Of a DNA stretch of 64,000 nt, positions 17,239 to 25,472 are shown piece after piece (position 1 is the first letter of the stretch; every line of letters begins with the position of its first letter). The DNA comes from JAEUHQ01 sp964538915. GTDB taxonomy: Bacteria > Planctomycetota > UBA1135 > UBA2386. The stretch is taken from NCBI GenBank assembly GCA_964538915.1, contig CAZIFB010000001.1:248001-312000 (forward strand). Direction: 5' to 3'. The notes beneath the pieces were generated by a model that saw only the letters and a list, made by a program, of their open reading frames with translations, searched no databases and was not told the DNA's origin. The position numbers and the translations under genes were made by a program.

Positions 17239-17610
17239 TCACTGCCCGGTGATCTTCTTGATCGCGGCCAGCAGCAACGGCGGCTTGAACGGTTTGACGA
17301 TCCAGCCCTTGGCCCCGGCCTGCTTCGCCCGCTGCATCATCGCGGGCTGCCCCTCGGTGGTGAGCATCAGCACCTGCAGTCGCGCCATCGCGCCCTTGGC
17401 CTTCAGCTCGTCGAGCAGGCCGAGTCCGTCGAGCCTCGGCATGTTGACGTCGCAGATCACCACGTCGATGTCGGTCCGCGTCGTCAGGGTCTGCAGGGCA
17501 TCGACGCCGTCGGTGGCTTCGAGGATCTCGAAGCCGCCCTCCGCGAGAGTGGTCCGCACGTGCTGGCGGATGCTCTGCGAGTCGTCGACGACGAGAATGC
17601 GTTTGCTCAA
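17239..17610 (-). CDS. CheY-like single-domain response regulator
   Basis: 123 aa, one receiver domain. The acidic pocket is VVDDS (residues 7-11), the phospho-acceptor Asp is in VICDVNMP, the switch Thr is in LMLTTEG and the conserved Lys is in IVKPF. No output domain, so it acts by protein contact. The start codon is TTG (17610), which gives the canonical opening SKRILVVDDS. An ATG with a good GAAGGAG site at 17647 is in another frame and is not used. First gene of the operon with CheX-like and CheA-like proteins. The target is unknown; no flagellar or chemoreceptor gene is nearby. Confidence 0.9.
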   Translation of the reverse strand: MSKRILVVDDSQSIRQHVRTTLAEGGFEILEATDGVDALQTLTTRTDIDVVICDVNMPRLDGLGLLDELKAKGAMARLQVLMLTTEGQPAMMQRAKQAGAKGWIVKPFKPPLLLAAIKKITGQ

Positions 17611-17845
17611 AGGCGTGGTCTCGGTTGCGGGATGTCTTCCGGCTCATCGACTCCTTCGCCGGGCGATTTGACTCCCCGATGCAGCGGGAAAACCCTGAGT
17701 CGGCGCGCCGCGCTGGCAAGGACGCGTGGGTGCCGTCGCACTGCCGCGATCCTCGTGCGCAGCCGGCCGGCCTCGGAGGGTGCGTGGGAGCGAAGGACGG
17801 ATCCACTCCCGGTCGAGCTGGTAGGCTGCGCGTCCGCTCCTTCGC
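17611..17845. other. Divergent intergenic region (235 bp)
   Basis: Separates the cheY-like operon (left) from the DUF4185 gene (right). It holds TAGGCT at 17822-17827 for the rightward gene. I see no tRNA, no convincing small ORF, and no clear -10 for the leftward TTG start. Confidence 0.5.
17822..17827 (+). promoter_or_regulatory. -10-like TAGGCT before the DUF4185 gene
   Basis: TAGGCT ends 18 nt before the ATG at 17846; the leader would be about 10-12 nt without a Shine-Dalgarno. Confidence 0.4.
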
Positions 17846-19393
17846 ATGCGCGCCGTGCACCATCGCCTGCTGCCGATCTGCTCGATGCTCGCGAGCACCG
17901 TCTTGGCACAGCAGGCGGTGCCGACGTGGGTGTCGACGACGGACCTCGGTTGCTTCACGCCGCCCGGCGCACTCGCCGCGGTCGGGCTCGCGGGAACGGA
18001 CCTCGGTGTCGCGTTCCCGCTCGGAGATCGCATCGCGTTCCTCTTCGGGGATTCGTGGACGCCCGACCGGCGGGACCAGGACGCCGACAGCGTCGCTTTC
18101 GCGGCGCGGGTGCTGCCCGCGGCCGGCCTGCCTGCGCTCACGTGGCTCACGCGCGAGGGCGGCCGCTTCCACGAACTCGTTCCGAAGGGGCTGCGGCTCG
18201 GCGGCATGAACGTCCCGGTCGAGGGCATCGTCGTCGGCGACCGCGTGCACGTGTTCTTCTCGGACGGCTGGGATGCGCGGCGAGGAAGGCACTCGCACTC
18301 GGTCTGTGCGACCGCGCGCGGCGGCGACCTCCGGCAGCTCGAAGTCGCGCACCGAGCCGCGACGGAGCGCTTCGTCAACGTCAGCATCGTGCGCGACCGC
18401 GACGTCTGCTGGGTCTTCGCCACCGGCGACTACCGAAAGAGCGACGTGTTCCTCGCCCGCGTCGCGAGCCGGGACCTCGCCGATCGCGGGGCATGGCGCT
18501 ACTGGCCCGACTTCACGGCCGACGAAGCGAAGGCACGGCCGATCGTGGCGGGCGCGGCGTTCGGTGAGCTGTCGGTGCGGCGCGTGCCGGGCAGCGACCT
18601 CTGGTGGATGACGATGAACGCTCCCGTGCCGCGCGGCATCCACTTGCGCATCGCCGCGGCGCCGACCGGCCCCTGGAGCGAGCCGGTAGTGGTATTCGAT
18701 CCAAGCCGCGATCGCGGCTACGGCCACTGCATGCACCAGAGCGTCGGCGCCGTCGGCTTCGACGACGGCGTGTCCGAGCCCGGGCGCGAGGAGGAGTGGG
18801 GCGGCGAGTACGGGCCGTACCTCGTGCCGGAGTGGTGTTCGTCGCCCGGCAAGGGCGTGGTCGACCTCGTCTACACTCTGTCGACGTGGAACCCGTACAC
18901 GACGCGGCTTCTGCGTTCGCGCGTCGTGCTGCCGGGCGCGCAGTGGCAGGAGCCCGCTGCTCCGGCATCTTCGGCAGCGCGCGCGATTCGTCCGCCGCAG
19001 AACCTCGCGTTCGCAAACGGCTCGCTCGCCGGCTGGAAGCAGGAAGGCGATCGCTTCGCGACCGCGCAGCGCGGCGACGGTTCGTGGTTCGTCTGTACGT
19101 ACGTGGCGCCGGGCGGCGACCGGGTGAAGGGGCGCATCTGGCAGGAGTTCACGGTGCCGGCGGCGGCGACGGAGCTGCGCGGGTTCGTGTGGGGCGGCAG
19201 CGAGGCAGTCGAGCTGTGGCGCGGCGACGAGCGCGTGCGGTGCACGCGCGGGCGACGCACGAACGATCGCGAGACGCCGCTGCGCTGGAACCTCGAGACG
19301 CTGCGTGGTGCCTCCGTGCGGCTGCAGATCGCGGACGGCAGCACCGCACCCTGGGGCTTCGTCAGCGTGCGCGCCCTCGAACTCGTCGAGTGA
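17846..19393 (+). CDS. Secreted DUF4185 beta-propeller protein
   Basis: 515 aa. A signal peptide ends TVLAQ (about residue 22). The body resembles DUF4185, a glycosidase-like five-bladed propeller: GDRIAFLFGDSWTPDRRD near residue 60, RFVNVSIVRD, YGPYLVPEW and VDLVYTLSTWNPYTTRLLRS. The C-terminal about 130 residues (from NLAFANGSLAGWKQEG) look like an added jelly-roll or carbohydrate-binding module. The likely role is binding or hydrolysis of a glycan outside the cytoplasm; catalytic residues were not assigned. Start fixed by the signal peptide. Confidence 0.78.
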   Translation: MRAVHHRLLPICSMLASTVLAQQAVPTWVSTTDLGCFTPPGALAAVGLAGTDLGVAFPLGDRIAFLFGDSWTPDRRDQDADSVAFAARVLPAAGLPALTWLTREGGRFHELVPKGLRLGGMNVPVEGIVVGDRVHVFFSDGWDARRGRHSHSVCATARGGDLRQLEVAHRAATERFVNVSIVRDRDVCWVFATGDYRKSDVFLARVASRDLADRGAWRYWPDFTADEAKARPIVAGAAFGELSVRRVPGSDLWWMTMNAPVPRGIHLRIAAAPTGPWSEPVVVFDPSRDRGYGHCMHQSVGAVGFDDGVSEPGREEEWGGEYGPYLVPEWCSSPGKGVVDLVYTLSTWNPYTTRLLRSRVVLPGAQWQEPAAPASSAARAIRPPQNLAFANGSLAGWKQEGDRFATAQRGDGSWFVCTYVAPGGDRVKGRIWQEFTVPAAATELRGFVWGGSEAVELWRGDERVRCTRGRRTNDRETPLRWNLETLRGASVRLQIADGSTAPWGFVSVRALELVE

Positions 19394-19427
19394 TCCCAGC
19401 GTCCTTCTTTGCCGCGCGGCGTCGCTC

Positions 19428-19433
19428 TACGCT
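19428..19433 (+). promoter_or_regulatory. -10-like TACGCT before the nucleoside-type MFS gene
   Basis: TACGCT ends 27 nt before the ATG at 19461, giving a leader near 20 nt. Confidence 0.35.
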
Positions 19434-19460
19434 CCGCGCCACCTTCGCCCCGCTCGTCGC

Positions 19461-20747
19461 ATGAACCAACGCTGGAAGCTGTTCTTCATGATGGTCCTCC
19501 AGTTCGCGATCTGGGGGGCGTGGTTGCCGCTGATCTTCGGCTACCTGCCGAGTCTCGGCTTCGACGACTGGCAGCAGTCGGCGATCCTGAACGCGTTCCC
19601 GATCGCCGCGATCGTCGGCATGTTCTTCGGCAACCAGTTCGCGGATCGCACCTTCGCCGCCGAGAAGTTCCTCGCGACGAGTCACCTGATCGGCGGCGCG
19701 TCGATGCTGGCACTCGGGTTCGTGCACGAGTTCTGGCCCTTCTGCCTGCTGATGTACGTGCACTGCCTCTGCTACGTGCCGACCATCTCGATCACGAACG
19801 CGATCGCGTTCGCGCACCTGAAGGACAGCCAGCGCGAGTTCGGTCTCGTGCGGATGGGGGGCACGATCGGCTGGATCCTCGTCGCCTGGCCGTTCACGTT
19901 CGTGTTCGTCGACTGGCCGGCCGTGACCGCCGCGAATCCCGAGGGACTGTTCGCGTGGTTCGGCGAAGCGTTGAAGCACCCGCTGGCGGGCGATGCCGCG
20001 AAGGCCGCGACGACGTGGACGTTCGTGGTGTCCGGTGGTGCTTCGCTGTTGCTGTCCGCGTTCGCGCTGACGCTGCCGCACACGCCGCCGCGCGCCGGCG
20101 AGAGCCTCGCGTGGGCGAAGGCGTTGCGGCTGCTGAAGCACCCGTTCGTGCTGGTGCTGTGGGTGGTCGCGCTCGTCGACGCCCTCGTGCACCAGAGCTT
20201 CTTCATGTGGACCGGCCGCTTCCTCGAGAGCGCGCAGGTCGGCATCCCGAGCAACTGGGTGATGCCCGTGATGAGCATCAGCCAGCTCGCCGAGATCTTC
20301 ACGATGGTCGGGCTCGGCACCGTGCTGAGGAAGCTCGGTTGGAAGTGGACGATGGTGGTCGGCGTGCTCGGCCACGTGCTGCGCTTCTTCGTGTTCGCGC
20401 ACTTCCCGCAGCACCCGTGGCTGATCGTCGGGATCAACGTCGTGCACGGCATCTGCTACGCCTTCTTCTTCGCGACCGTCTACATCTTCGTCGACACGTT
20501 CCTGCCGAAGGACATCCGCAGCAGTGCGCAGGGCCTGTTCAACTTGATGATCCTCGGCGTCGGTCCGCTGCTCGCGAACACGTTCGGCCCGCACGTCTTC
20601 ACGCACTACACCGCGTCGGCCGCGACGGAGGCGACACCGCCCGACTGGCACCACCTGTTCGAACTGCCGATGTGGCTGGCGCTCGGCGCGGCGCTGGCCT
20701 TGGCGATCCACTTCCGCCCGCCGAAGGAGCCGGTCGCGGCGCAGTGA
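19461..20747 (+). CDS. MFS transporter, nucleoside:H+ symporter-like
   Basis: 428 aa, about 12 membrane segments. The opening MNQRWKLFFMMVLQFAIWGAW and the motif ISITNAIAFAHLKD with FGLVRMGGTIGWI are characteristic of the NHS-like (Nuc_H_symport) branch common in Planctomycetes and Bacteroidetes. The substrate is probably a nucleoside or sugar-like solute, not provable here. The last codons (PVAAQ-stop) form part of a perfect 30-bp sequence repeated after the next gene. Confidence 0.88.
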   Translation: MNQRWKLFFMMVLQFAIWGAWLPLIFGYLPSLGFDDWQQSAILNAFPIAAIVGMFFGNQFADRTFAAEKFLATSHLIGGASMLALGFVHEFWPFCLLMYVHCLCYVPTISITNAIAFAHLKDSQREFGLVRMGGTIGWILVAWPFTFVFVDWPAVTAANPEGLFAWFGEALKHPLAGDAAKAATTWTFVVSGGASLLLSAFALTLPHTPPRAGESLAWAKALRLLKHPFVLVLWVVALVDALVHQSFFMWTGRFLESAQVGIPSNWVMPVMSISQLAEIFTMVGLGTVLRKLGWKWTMVVGVLGHVLRFFVFAHFPQHPWLIVGINVVHGICYAFFFATVYIFVDTFLPKDIRSSAQGLFNLMILGVGPLLANTFGPHVFTHYTASAATEATPPDWHHLFELPMWLALGAALALAIHFRPPKEPVAAQ

Positions 20748-20760
20748 CGGCGGCGCGACC
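20732..20760 (+). terminator. Hairpin overlapping the MFS stop codon
   Basis: GGTCGCG (20732-20738) pairs with CGCGACC (20754-20760), a 7-bp perfect stem spanning the TGA stop. It coincides with the first copy of the 30-bp direct repeat. No T-run. Confidence 0.4.
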
Positions 20761-20763
20761 GCG
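20734..20763 (+). repeat. 30-bp perfect direct repeat, copy 1
   Basis: Begins tcgcggcgca and ends gcgaccgcg. It contains the last codons and stop of the MFS gene. The same 30 bp recur at 23397-23426, immediately after the stop of propeller gene 3. Flanking bases differ on both sides. Confidence 0.95.
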
Positions 20764-20800
20764 CGCTCCGCTCCGGCCAACGCAGTCTCGCGCCAGCCGG

Positions 20801-20806
20801 TAGACT
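20801..20806 (+). promoter_or_regulatory. -10-like TAGACT before propeller gene 3
   Basis: TAGACT followed by CCTGCCCC lies 43 nt before the ATG at 20850, inside the segment bracketed by the 30-bp repeats. Confidence 0.35.
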
Positions 20807-20849
20807 CCTGCCCCTCGACGGCCCCCTTCGCGACATCCACCTCTCCCGC

Positions 20850-23396
20850 ATGCATCGGTCCCTCCGGCGTCTCTCTTCGTCGGCCGCGCTGTCGCTCGTG
20901 TTCGCGGCTGCGACCACCGCGCAGTGCACCAACTCGTGGCAGGCAGGGTACGGGCCGACCACGGGAGGTGCGTTCCGATCGAGCACGATGTGGGATCCCG
21001 ACGGTGCAGGGCCGAAGGCTCCGCAGTGGGTGGTGGCAGGGCAGATCGGTTCTCCCGCCTTCGCGATGCTCCTGGCTCGTGATTCCGCGACCGGCCAGTG
21101 GACGGGACCCGCGGGCGGGGGCGCTCCGGATGCGTACGCCGTCACGACGCTGCCGAGCGGCGAACTGGTCGTCGGCGGTACGTTCAGCTCCCTCGCCGGT
21201 ATCGGGCTGTCGAGGATCGCGCGCAACAACGGCACGTCGTGGCTGCCGCTCGGAATCGGCATCTACTCGTCCTTCCAGCCGACCCCGGACGTCGGCGTCA
21301 AGGCGCTCGCGGTCGCACCCAACGGCGACCTGATCGCGGGCGGATTCTTCGACCGGGCGAGCGGCGTCGTGGTCGGCAACGTCGCGCGTTGGAACGGCAC
21401 GAACTGGTCGTCGCTCGGCGCCGGGCTGAACGGCACCGTCCTCGCGCTCACCGTCTTGCCGAACGGCGACGTCATCGCCGGCGGCACGTTCACGATGGCG
21501 GGCGGATCGCCGGCGAACCGCGTCGCGCGTTGGAACGGCGTGTCGTGGAGCGCGATGGGCGCTGGCTTCGACAACGAGGTTCGCGCCCTCGCCGCGCTGC
21601 CCAACGGCGACATCGTCGCCGGCGGCTACTTCGCGCAGTCGGGCGCGACGAGCCTCGGGTGCATCGCTCGCTGGGACGGCGCGTCGTGGCAGTCGATGGG
21701 CGGGCCGGCGAACGGCGGAGTCCGCGCGCTCACCGTGTTGCCCAATGGCGACCTGGCCGCCGGCGGGTCGTTCACGTCGATCGGCGCGACGTCGCTGCGG
21801 CGCATCGCACGGTGGGACGGCGCTTCGTGGCACCCGATCGGATCCGGCGCGAACGGCGAAGTGCTCACGATCTCCACGTGGCCGACCGGCGAGATCGCGA
21901 TCGGCGGAACGTTCACCGGCGTCGGCGGAGTCGCGGCGCGGACGTGGGCATCGTGGGATGGCGCCAATTGGTCGGGCGAGCCGACGAGCCCGCTGTTCAG
22001 CGCGGGCTTCTCCGGGCAGGTGAAGGCGCTGGCGCCGCTGCCCGGCGGCGGATTGATCGCAGGCGGTGACTTCCAGACCGCAGGCACGGTCGAGGCGCGA
22101 TGGATCGCGAAGTGGGACGGCGCGGCATGGAGTCCGCTCGGCAACGGCGTCGTGACACCCGTCAACGCGGTCACGGTGTTGTCGACCGGCGACGTGATCG
22201 CCGGTGGTACCTACCTGCTCGACGGCAGCACCGTTCCGAACGGCGTCGCCCGCTGGGACGGCACCGCATGGTCCGACATCGGCGGAGGGCTGGACGGCGC
22301 GGTGCTCGCGCTGGCAACGATGCCGCTCGACGAAGTGATCGCCGTCGGTTCCTTCGCGACCGCGAGCGGGGTCCCCATGAACAACATCGCCCGTTGGGAC
22401 GGAGCCGCATGGATGCCGTACGGTTCGGGCACGAACGGCACCATCCGGTCGCTCTCGTTCCTGCCGAACGGCGACATCGTCGTCGGCGGTGAGTTCACGA
22501 CCGCTGGCGGCGTGCCCGCGAATCGTGTCGCTCGTTGGAACGGAGCGTCGTGGTCGCCGCTCGGAACGGGTGTGAATGCGTCGGTGCATTCCGTGCTCGC
22601 TCTCGCGAACGGCGACATCGTCGCCGGCGGCGAGTTCACGACCGCCGGCGGCGGCGCGGCCCGCGGCATCGCGCGATGGAACGGCACGTCGTGGTCGGCG
22701 ATGGGGCCGGGGATGGACGGGATCGTGTACGGGCTGCACCAGCTCCCCGACGGCGACGTCGTCGCGTGCGGGTCGTTCAGCCCGTCCTTCGGGTACGTCA
22801 ACGCGTGGGGCATTGCGCGATGGGACGGTTCGGCGTGGTCGGGGATCGGCGCCGGGTTCTCGTCACCGGTGCGAGCCGCCGCACCGATGACGAACGGCGA
22901 CCTCGCCGTCGGCGGCAGCTTCACGAACATGGGCGGCATGCCGACGCCGTACATCGCGCGGCTCACGACCACGTGTCCGGCCACGGTCGCCGTGAGCGGC
23001 AGCGGATGCCCGAGCAGCGGCGGCAGCAACACGCTCGCCGCGGTGACCCTGCCGTGGGTCGACGGGACGTTCCGCGCGTCCGGAACCGGACTGCCGGCGA
23101 CCGCGATCGTTCTCACGTTGACGAGTTTCGTCGCGGTGCCGCAAGGCGTGGCGCCGTTGGCGATCCTATTCCCGCAGGCCGGGGCCGGCTGCGACGTGCT
23201 CGTCGCGCCCGACATCCTCGGCTTGCTCGTGACGACGACCGGCTCCGCGCAGTCTTCGCTGTTCCTGCCGAACGTGCCGCCGCTCGTCGGCCTGTCGTTC
23301 TTCCACCAGATGGTGCCGATCGAAGTCGACGCGCTCGGGGCGTGGACCGCCGTCACCGCGACCAACGCACTGCAACTCACCGCAGGAGCGTTCTGA
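20850..23396 (+). CDS. Secreted 14-unit repeat (beta-propeller-like) protein 3
   Basis: 848 aa. The signal peptide ends TTAQC (about residue 26). 13 full and one half units share the consensus of protein 1 (NGDVIAGGTFTMAGG, VARWNG, WSAMGAG); units 2 and 7 carry 5-8 residue insertions. The C-terminal cap begins TCPATVAVSG and ends LTAGAF, clearly homologous to but diverged from the caps of proteins 1 and 2. No anchor. The gene with its promoter lies exactly between two copies of a 30-bp sequence derived from the end of the upstream transporter gene, as if inserted there. Function unknown; extracellular binding is inferred. Confidence 0.88.
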   Translation: MHRSLRRLSSSAALSLVFAAATTAQCTNSWQAGYGPTTGGAFRSSTMWDPDGAGPKAPQWVVAGQIGSPAFAMLLARDSATGQWTGPAGGGAPDAYAVTTLPSGELVVGGTFSSLAGIGLSRIARNNGTSWLPLGIGIYSSFQPTPDVGVKALAVAPNGDLIAGGFFDRASGVVVGNVARWNGTNWSSLGAGLNGTVLALTVLPNGDVIAGGTFTMAGGSPANRVARWNGVSWSAMGAGFDNEVRALAALPNGDIVAGGYFAQSGATSLGCIARWDGASWQSMGGPANGGVRALTVLPNGDLAAGGSFTSIGATSLRRIARWDGASWHPIGSGANGEVLTISTWPTGEIAIGGTFTGVGGVAARTWASWDGANWSGEPTSPLFSAGFSGQVKALAPLPGGGLIAGGDFQTAGTVEARWIAKWDGAAWSPLGNGVVTPVNAVTVLSTGDVIAGGTYLLDGSTVPNGVARWDGTAWSDIGGGLDGAVLALATMPLDEVIAVGSFATASGVPMNNIARWDGAAWMPYGSGTNGTIRSLSFLPNGDIVVGGEFTTAGGVPANRVARWNGASWSPLGTGVNASVHSVLALANGDIVAGGEFTTAGGGAARGIARWNGTSWSAMGPGMDGIVYGLHQLPDGDVVACGSFSPSFGYVNAWGIARWDGSAWSGIGAGFSSPVRAAAPMTNGDLAVGGSFTNMGGMPTPYIARLTTTCPATVAVSGSGCPSSGGSNTLAAVTLPWVDGTFRASGTGLPATAIVLTLTSFVAVPQGVAPLAILFPQAGAGCDVLVAPDILGLLVTTTGSAQSSLFLPNVPPLVGLSFFHQMVPIEVDALGAWTAVTATNALQLTAGAF

Positions 23397-23426
23397 TCGC
23401 GGCGCAGTGACGGCGGCGCGACCGCG
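23397..23426 (+). repeat. 30-bp perfect direct repeat, copy 2
   Basis: Starts at the base after the TGA of propeller gene 3 and ends 3 bp before the stop of the convergent saccharopine dehydrogenase-like gene. It carries a relic of the transporter's VAAQ-stop codons with no coding role here. Internally TCGCG/CGCGA can still pair. Confidence 0.95.
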
Positions 23427-23429
23427 AGC

Positions 23430-24509
23430 TCAGCCGTAGTACTTGCCGAAGCGGTTCTGCAGGAAGGCGTCGTAGTCGACGTTCTCCATCTTCAGCAGTC
23501 CGCTCGTGGTCGGCAGCTTGCCGGCGCGCAGCATGTCGACGATGCCCGTGACGCCGGCGGCCGTCGTGATCTGGATGCCGCTCCAGTTCTCGCCGTCGAT
23601 GAGCTGGTGGTAGATCGTCTTCGCGTAGGTGCGCTCGGTGAGGCGGCCCTGGTACTTCCCCGTCGCGCTGACGAAGATCACGATCTGGTCCTGCGCCGTC
23701 GCGGGCAGGCTCCTCTCGAAGATCTCCTTCAGCAGGCCCTGCTGTTCCTGCATCTGCAGGTCGTGCAGCAGGAACTTCATCAGGTCGCAGTGGCCGGGGT
23801 AGCGGATCGTCTTGTAGTTGACGTTCTTGACGCGGTCCTTGAGCGTGATCGCGAGGGTGCCGAGGCCGCCCGACGTGTTGAACGCCTCGTAGTCGACGCC
23901 GTCGATCGTCAGGCGCTCGAGCTGCTCGAGGGGCGGCAGCGTGGTGAGCTGGCCGTGTTCGACCGCTTCGCACGGCTGGCAGTACTCGTTGATGAGTCCC
24001 TCCGTGCTCCACGTCAGGTTGTACTTGAGGCGATTGCTCGGATAGCGCGGCAGCGCACCGACGCGCAGGCGCAGGTCGCTGACGTCGGTCATCGAACGCA
24101 TCAGGTGGTTCGCGACGATCGTGATGAAGCCGGGCGCCAGGCCGCACTGCGGCGCGAAGAGCGTCTTGCTGTCCTTCGCGAGCTCGACGACCTGGTGCGT
24201 CACCTCGACGTCCTCGGTCAGGTCGAAGTAGTGCACGCCGTGCTGCTTCGCCCGCTGCGCGATGAGCGGGTTGCAGTGGAACGGTGCGCAGCTGACCACG
24301 GCCCAGGCGCCCTTCAGGATCGCGTCGAGGCTCTGCGCGCTGCCGAAGTCGACGACCTGGCCCTTCACCTGCGGGTACTTCTTCGCGAGATGGTCGACGG
24401 CTCCCTGCGCCACGTCCCCGACGCGAACGGCGTAGTCGCCGGACTTCGTCATCAGGTGGCACACCATCCGGCCGATCTTGCCGGCGCCGAGGATCACGAG
24501 TTCGTTCAT
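23430..24509 (-). CDS. Saccharopine dehydrogenase-like oxidoreductase
   Basis: 359 aa. The N-terminal Rossmann fold has VILGAGKIGRM (residues 5-15). The segments GAWAVVSCAPFHCNPLIAQ and GVHYFDLTEDVEV, and the catalytic-domain signature APQCGLAPGFITI, match the saccharopine/homospermidine-type dehydrogenase family. Such enzymes act in lysine metabolism by the aminoadipate route or in carboxy-spermidine synthesis. Here the reaction cannot be decided. The ATG at 24509 is chosen because it starts the NAD-binding strand. Convergent with propeller gene 3 and downstream of a methyltransferase (93 nt gap). Confidence 0.85.
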   Translation of the reverse strand: MNELVILGAGKIGRMVCHLMTKSGDYAVRVGDVAQGAVDHLAKKYPQVKGQVVDFGSAQSLDAILKGAWAVVSCAPFHCNPLIAQRAKQHGVHYFDLTEDVEVTHQVVELAKDSKTLFAPQCGLAPGFITIVANHLMRSMTDVSDLRLRVGALPRYPSNRLKYNLTWSTEGLINEYCQPCEAVEHGQLTTLPPLEQLERLTIDGVDYEAFNTSGGLGTLAITLKDRVKNVNYKTIRYPGHCDLMKFLLHDLQMQEQQGLLKEIFERSLPATAQDQIVIFVSATGKYQGRLTERTYAKTIYHQLIDGENWSGIQITTAAGVTGIVDMLRAGKLPTTSGLLKMENVDYDAFLQNRFGKYYG

Positions 24510-24602
24510 GGCAGTTCCGAGGTCAGTGCAGCAGGGGCGAGCATGGTGCGGACCGGGGCGTTCCTTCGCAAGCGTGCGCACGCGCCGGTGGCATCGGACG
24601 CA

Positions 24603-25463
24603 CTACGCCTTCGTGCCGACGACGATCGCGATCCACGCTTCGTCCATGTCGCCGCGTTCCTTCCGCCGGAAGACGCCGTTGCCGCGTCCGGTCTTGGAGT
24701 CGGTGCCTTCCCACAGGACATGCACGTCGCGGAAGCCGGCGTCTTCGTACAGCTCGCGCAGCTCCGCGAGCGTCCACAGACGCCATTCGTAGACGAACGC
24801 GTCGCGCAACTTCGTGCCGTCCCTGAACTCGAAGTGGATCGCGCACGTGATCTCGTGGCTGATCGGGTCGTAACGCCGCTGCTCCCAGAGGTACGTGAAG
24901 TCGCCGTGGCGCGCGCGGTCGACGACGTGCTTCAGCACGTCGGGTCCGCCCCATGCGTCCATGAACAGCACGCCGCCCGGCTCGAGCGAGCGGTGGGCGT
25001 TCCGGACGTAGGCCGCGAGTTCGCGGCGCGTCTTGAACACGGAGTAGCTGAAGTTCAGTGCGAGGATCGCGTCGGCCTTCGGCGAGCGCACGTCGAGCAC
25101 GTTCTCCTGCAGGAGCACGAGGCGCCTCCGTTGCTCGTCGTCGAGCAGCTTCTTCACGTTGTGGACGCGGCCCCAGGCGAGCGTCGGCCAATGGAGGTCG
25201 ACGCCGATCGCTCGGTTCTCCCGGTGCCGCAGCACGTGGTGGCACGACAGCACTGCCGTGCCGCAGAAGTCCTCGCGCATCACGCGCAGCGGCCGGCCCG
25301 TCGTCCGCTCGAAGAAGCGCGCATAGAACGCCGCGTCGACCTCCGGCGACTGCACCGCGCGCTGGTAGAGCACGTGGCGGTCGGCGGTGCGTGCAGTGAG
25401 CCGCTTCTTGCGCGGCTTCTTCGTGCGCTTCGGCGCGGTCGGTCGGCGGCGACGCTTCGTCAT
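24603..25463 (-). CDS. Class I SAM-dependent methyltransferase
   Basis: 286 aa. A Lys/Arg-rich leader (about 22 residues) precedes the catalytic domain. Motif I is atypical: REDFCGTAVLSCHHV (about 63-77) carries FCGT in place of GxGxG, followed by the acidic IGVDLHWP. Motif 'ALNFSYSVFKTRRELAAYV' and 'PGGVLFMDAWGG' follow. This variant (DFCGT) is typical of a subgroup often annotated only as class I methyltransferase. Substrate unknown; the basic tail may bind nucleic acid. Start at 25463, 9 nt downstream of the phosphoesterase stop, so probably in one operon with it. Confidence 0.78.
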   Translation of the reverse strand: MTKRRRRPTAPKRTKKPRKKRLTARTADRHVLYQRAVQSPEVDAAFYARFFERTTGRPLRVMREDFCGTAVLSCHHVLRHRENRAIGVDLHWPTLAWGRVHNVKKLLDDEQRRRLVLLQENVLDVRSPKADAILALNFSYSVFKTRRELAAYVRNAHRSLEPGGVLFMDAWGGPDVLKHVVDRARHGDFTYLWEQRRYDPISHEITCAIHFEFRDGTKLRDAFVYEWRLWTLAELRELYEDAGFRDVHVLWEGTDSKTGRGNGVFRRKERGDMDEAWIAIVVGTKA

Positions 25464-25472
25464 GCGGACGTG

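Noticed and set aside
17608..17647. ATG with a good GAAGGAG ribosome binding site at 17647 (minus) as the cheY-like start
   Set aside because: It is in a different frame from the receiver domain; TTG 17610 gives the canonical SKRILVVDDS start.
17611..17845. tRNA or small RNA in the 235-bp divergent gap
   Set aside because: No cloverleaf, CCA-adjacent acceptor stem or strong terminator could be built from this sequence.
20734..23426. Insertion sequence around propeller gene 3
   Set aside because: There is a direct repeat, but no transposase, no terminal inverted repeats, and the target duplication of 30 bp is longer than typical; treated as a recombination or cassette footprint instead.
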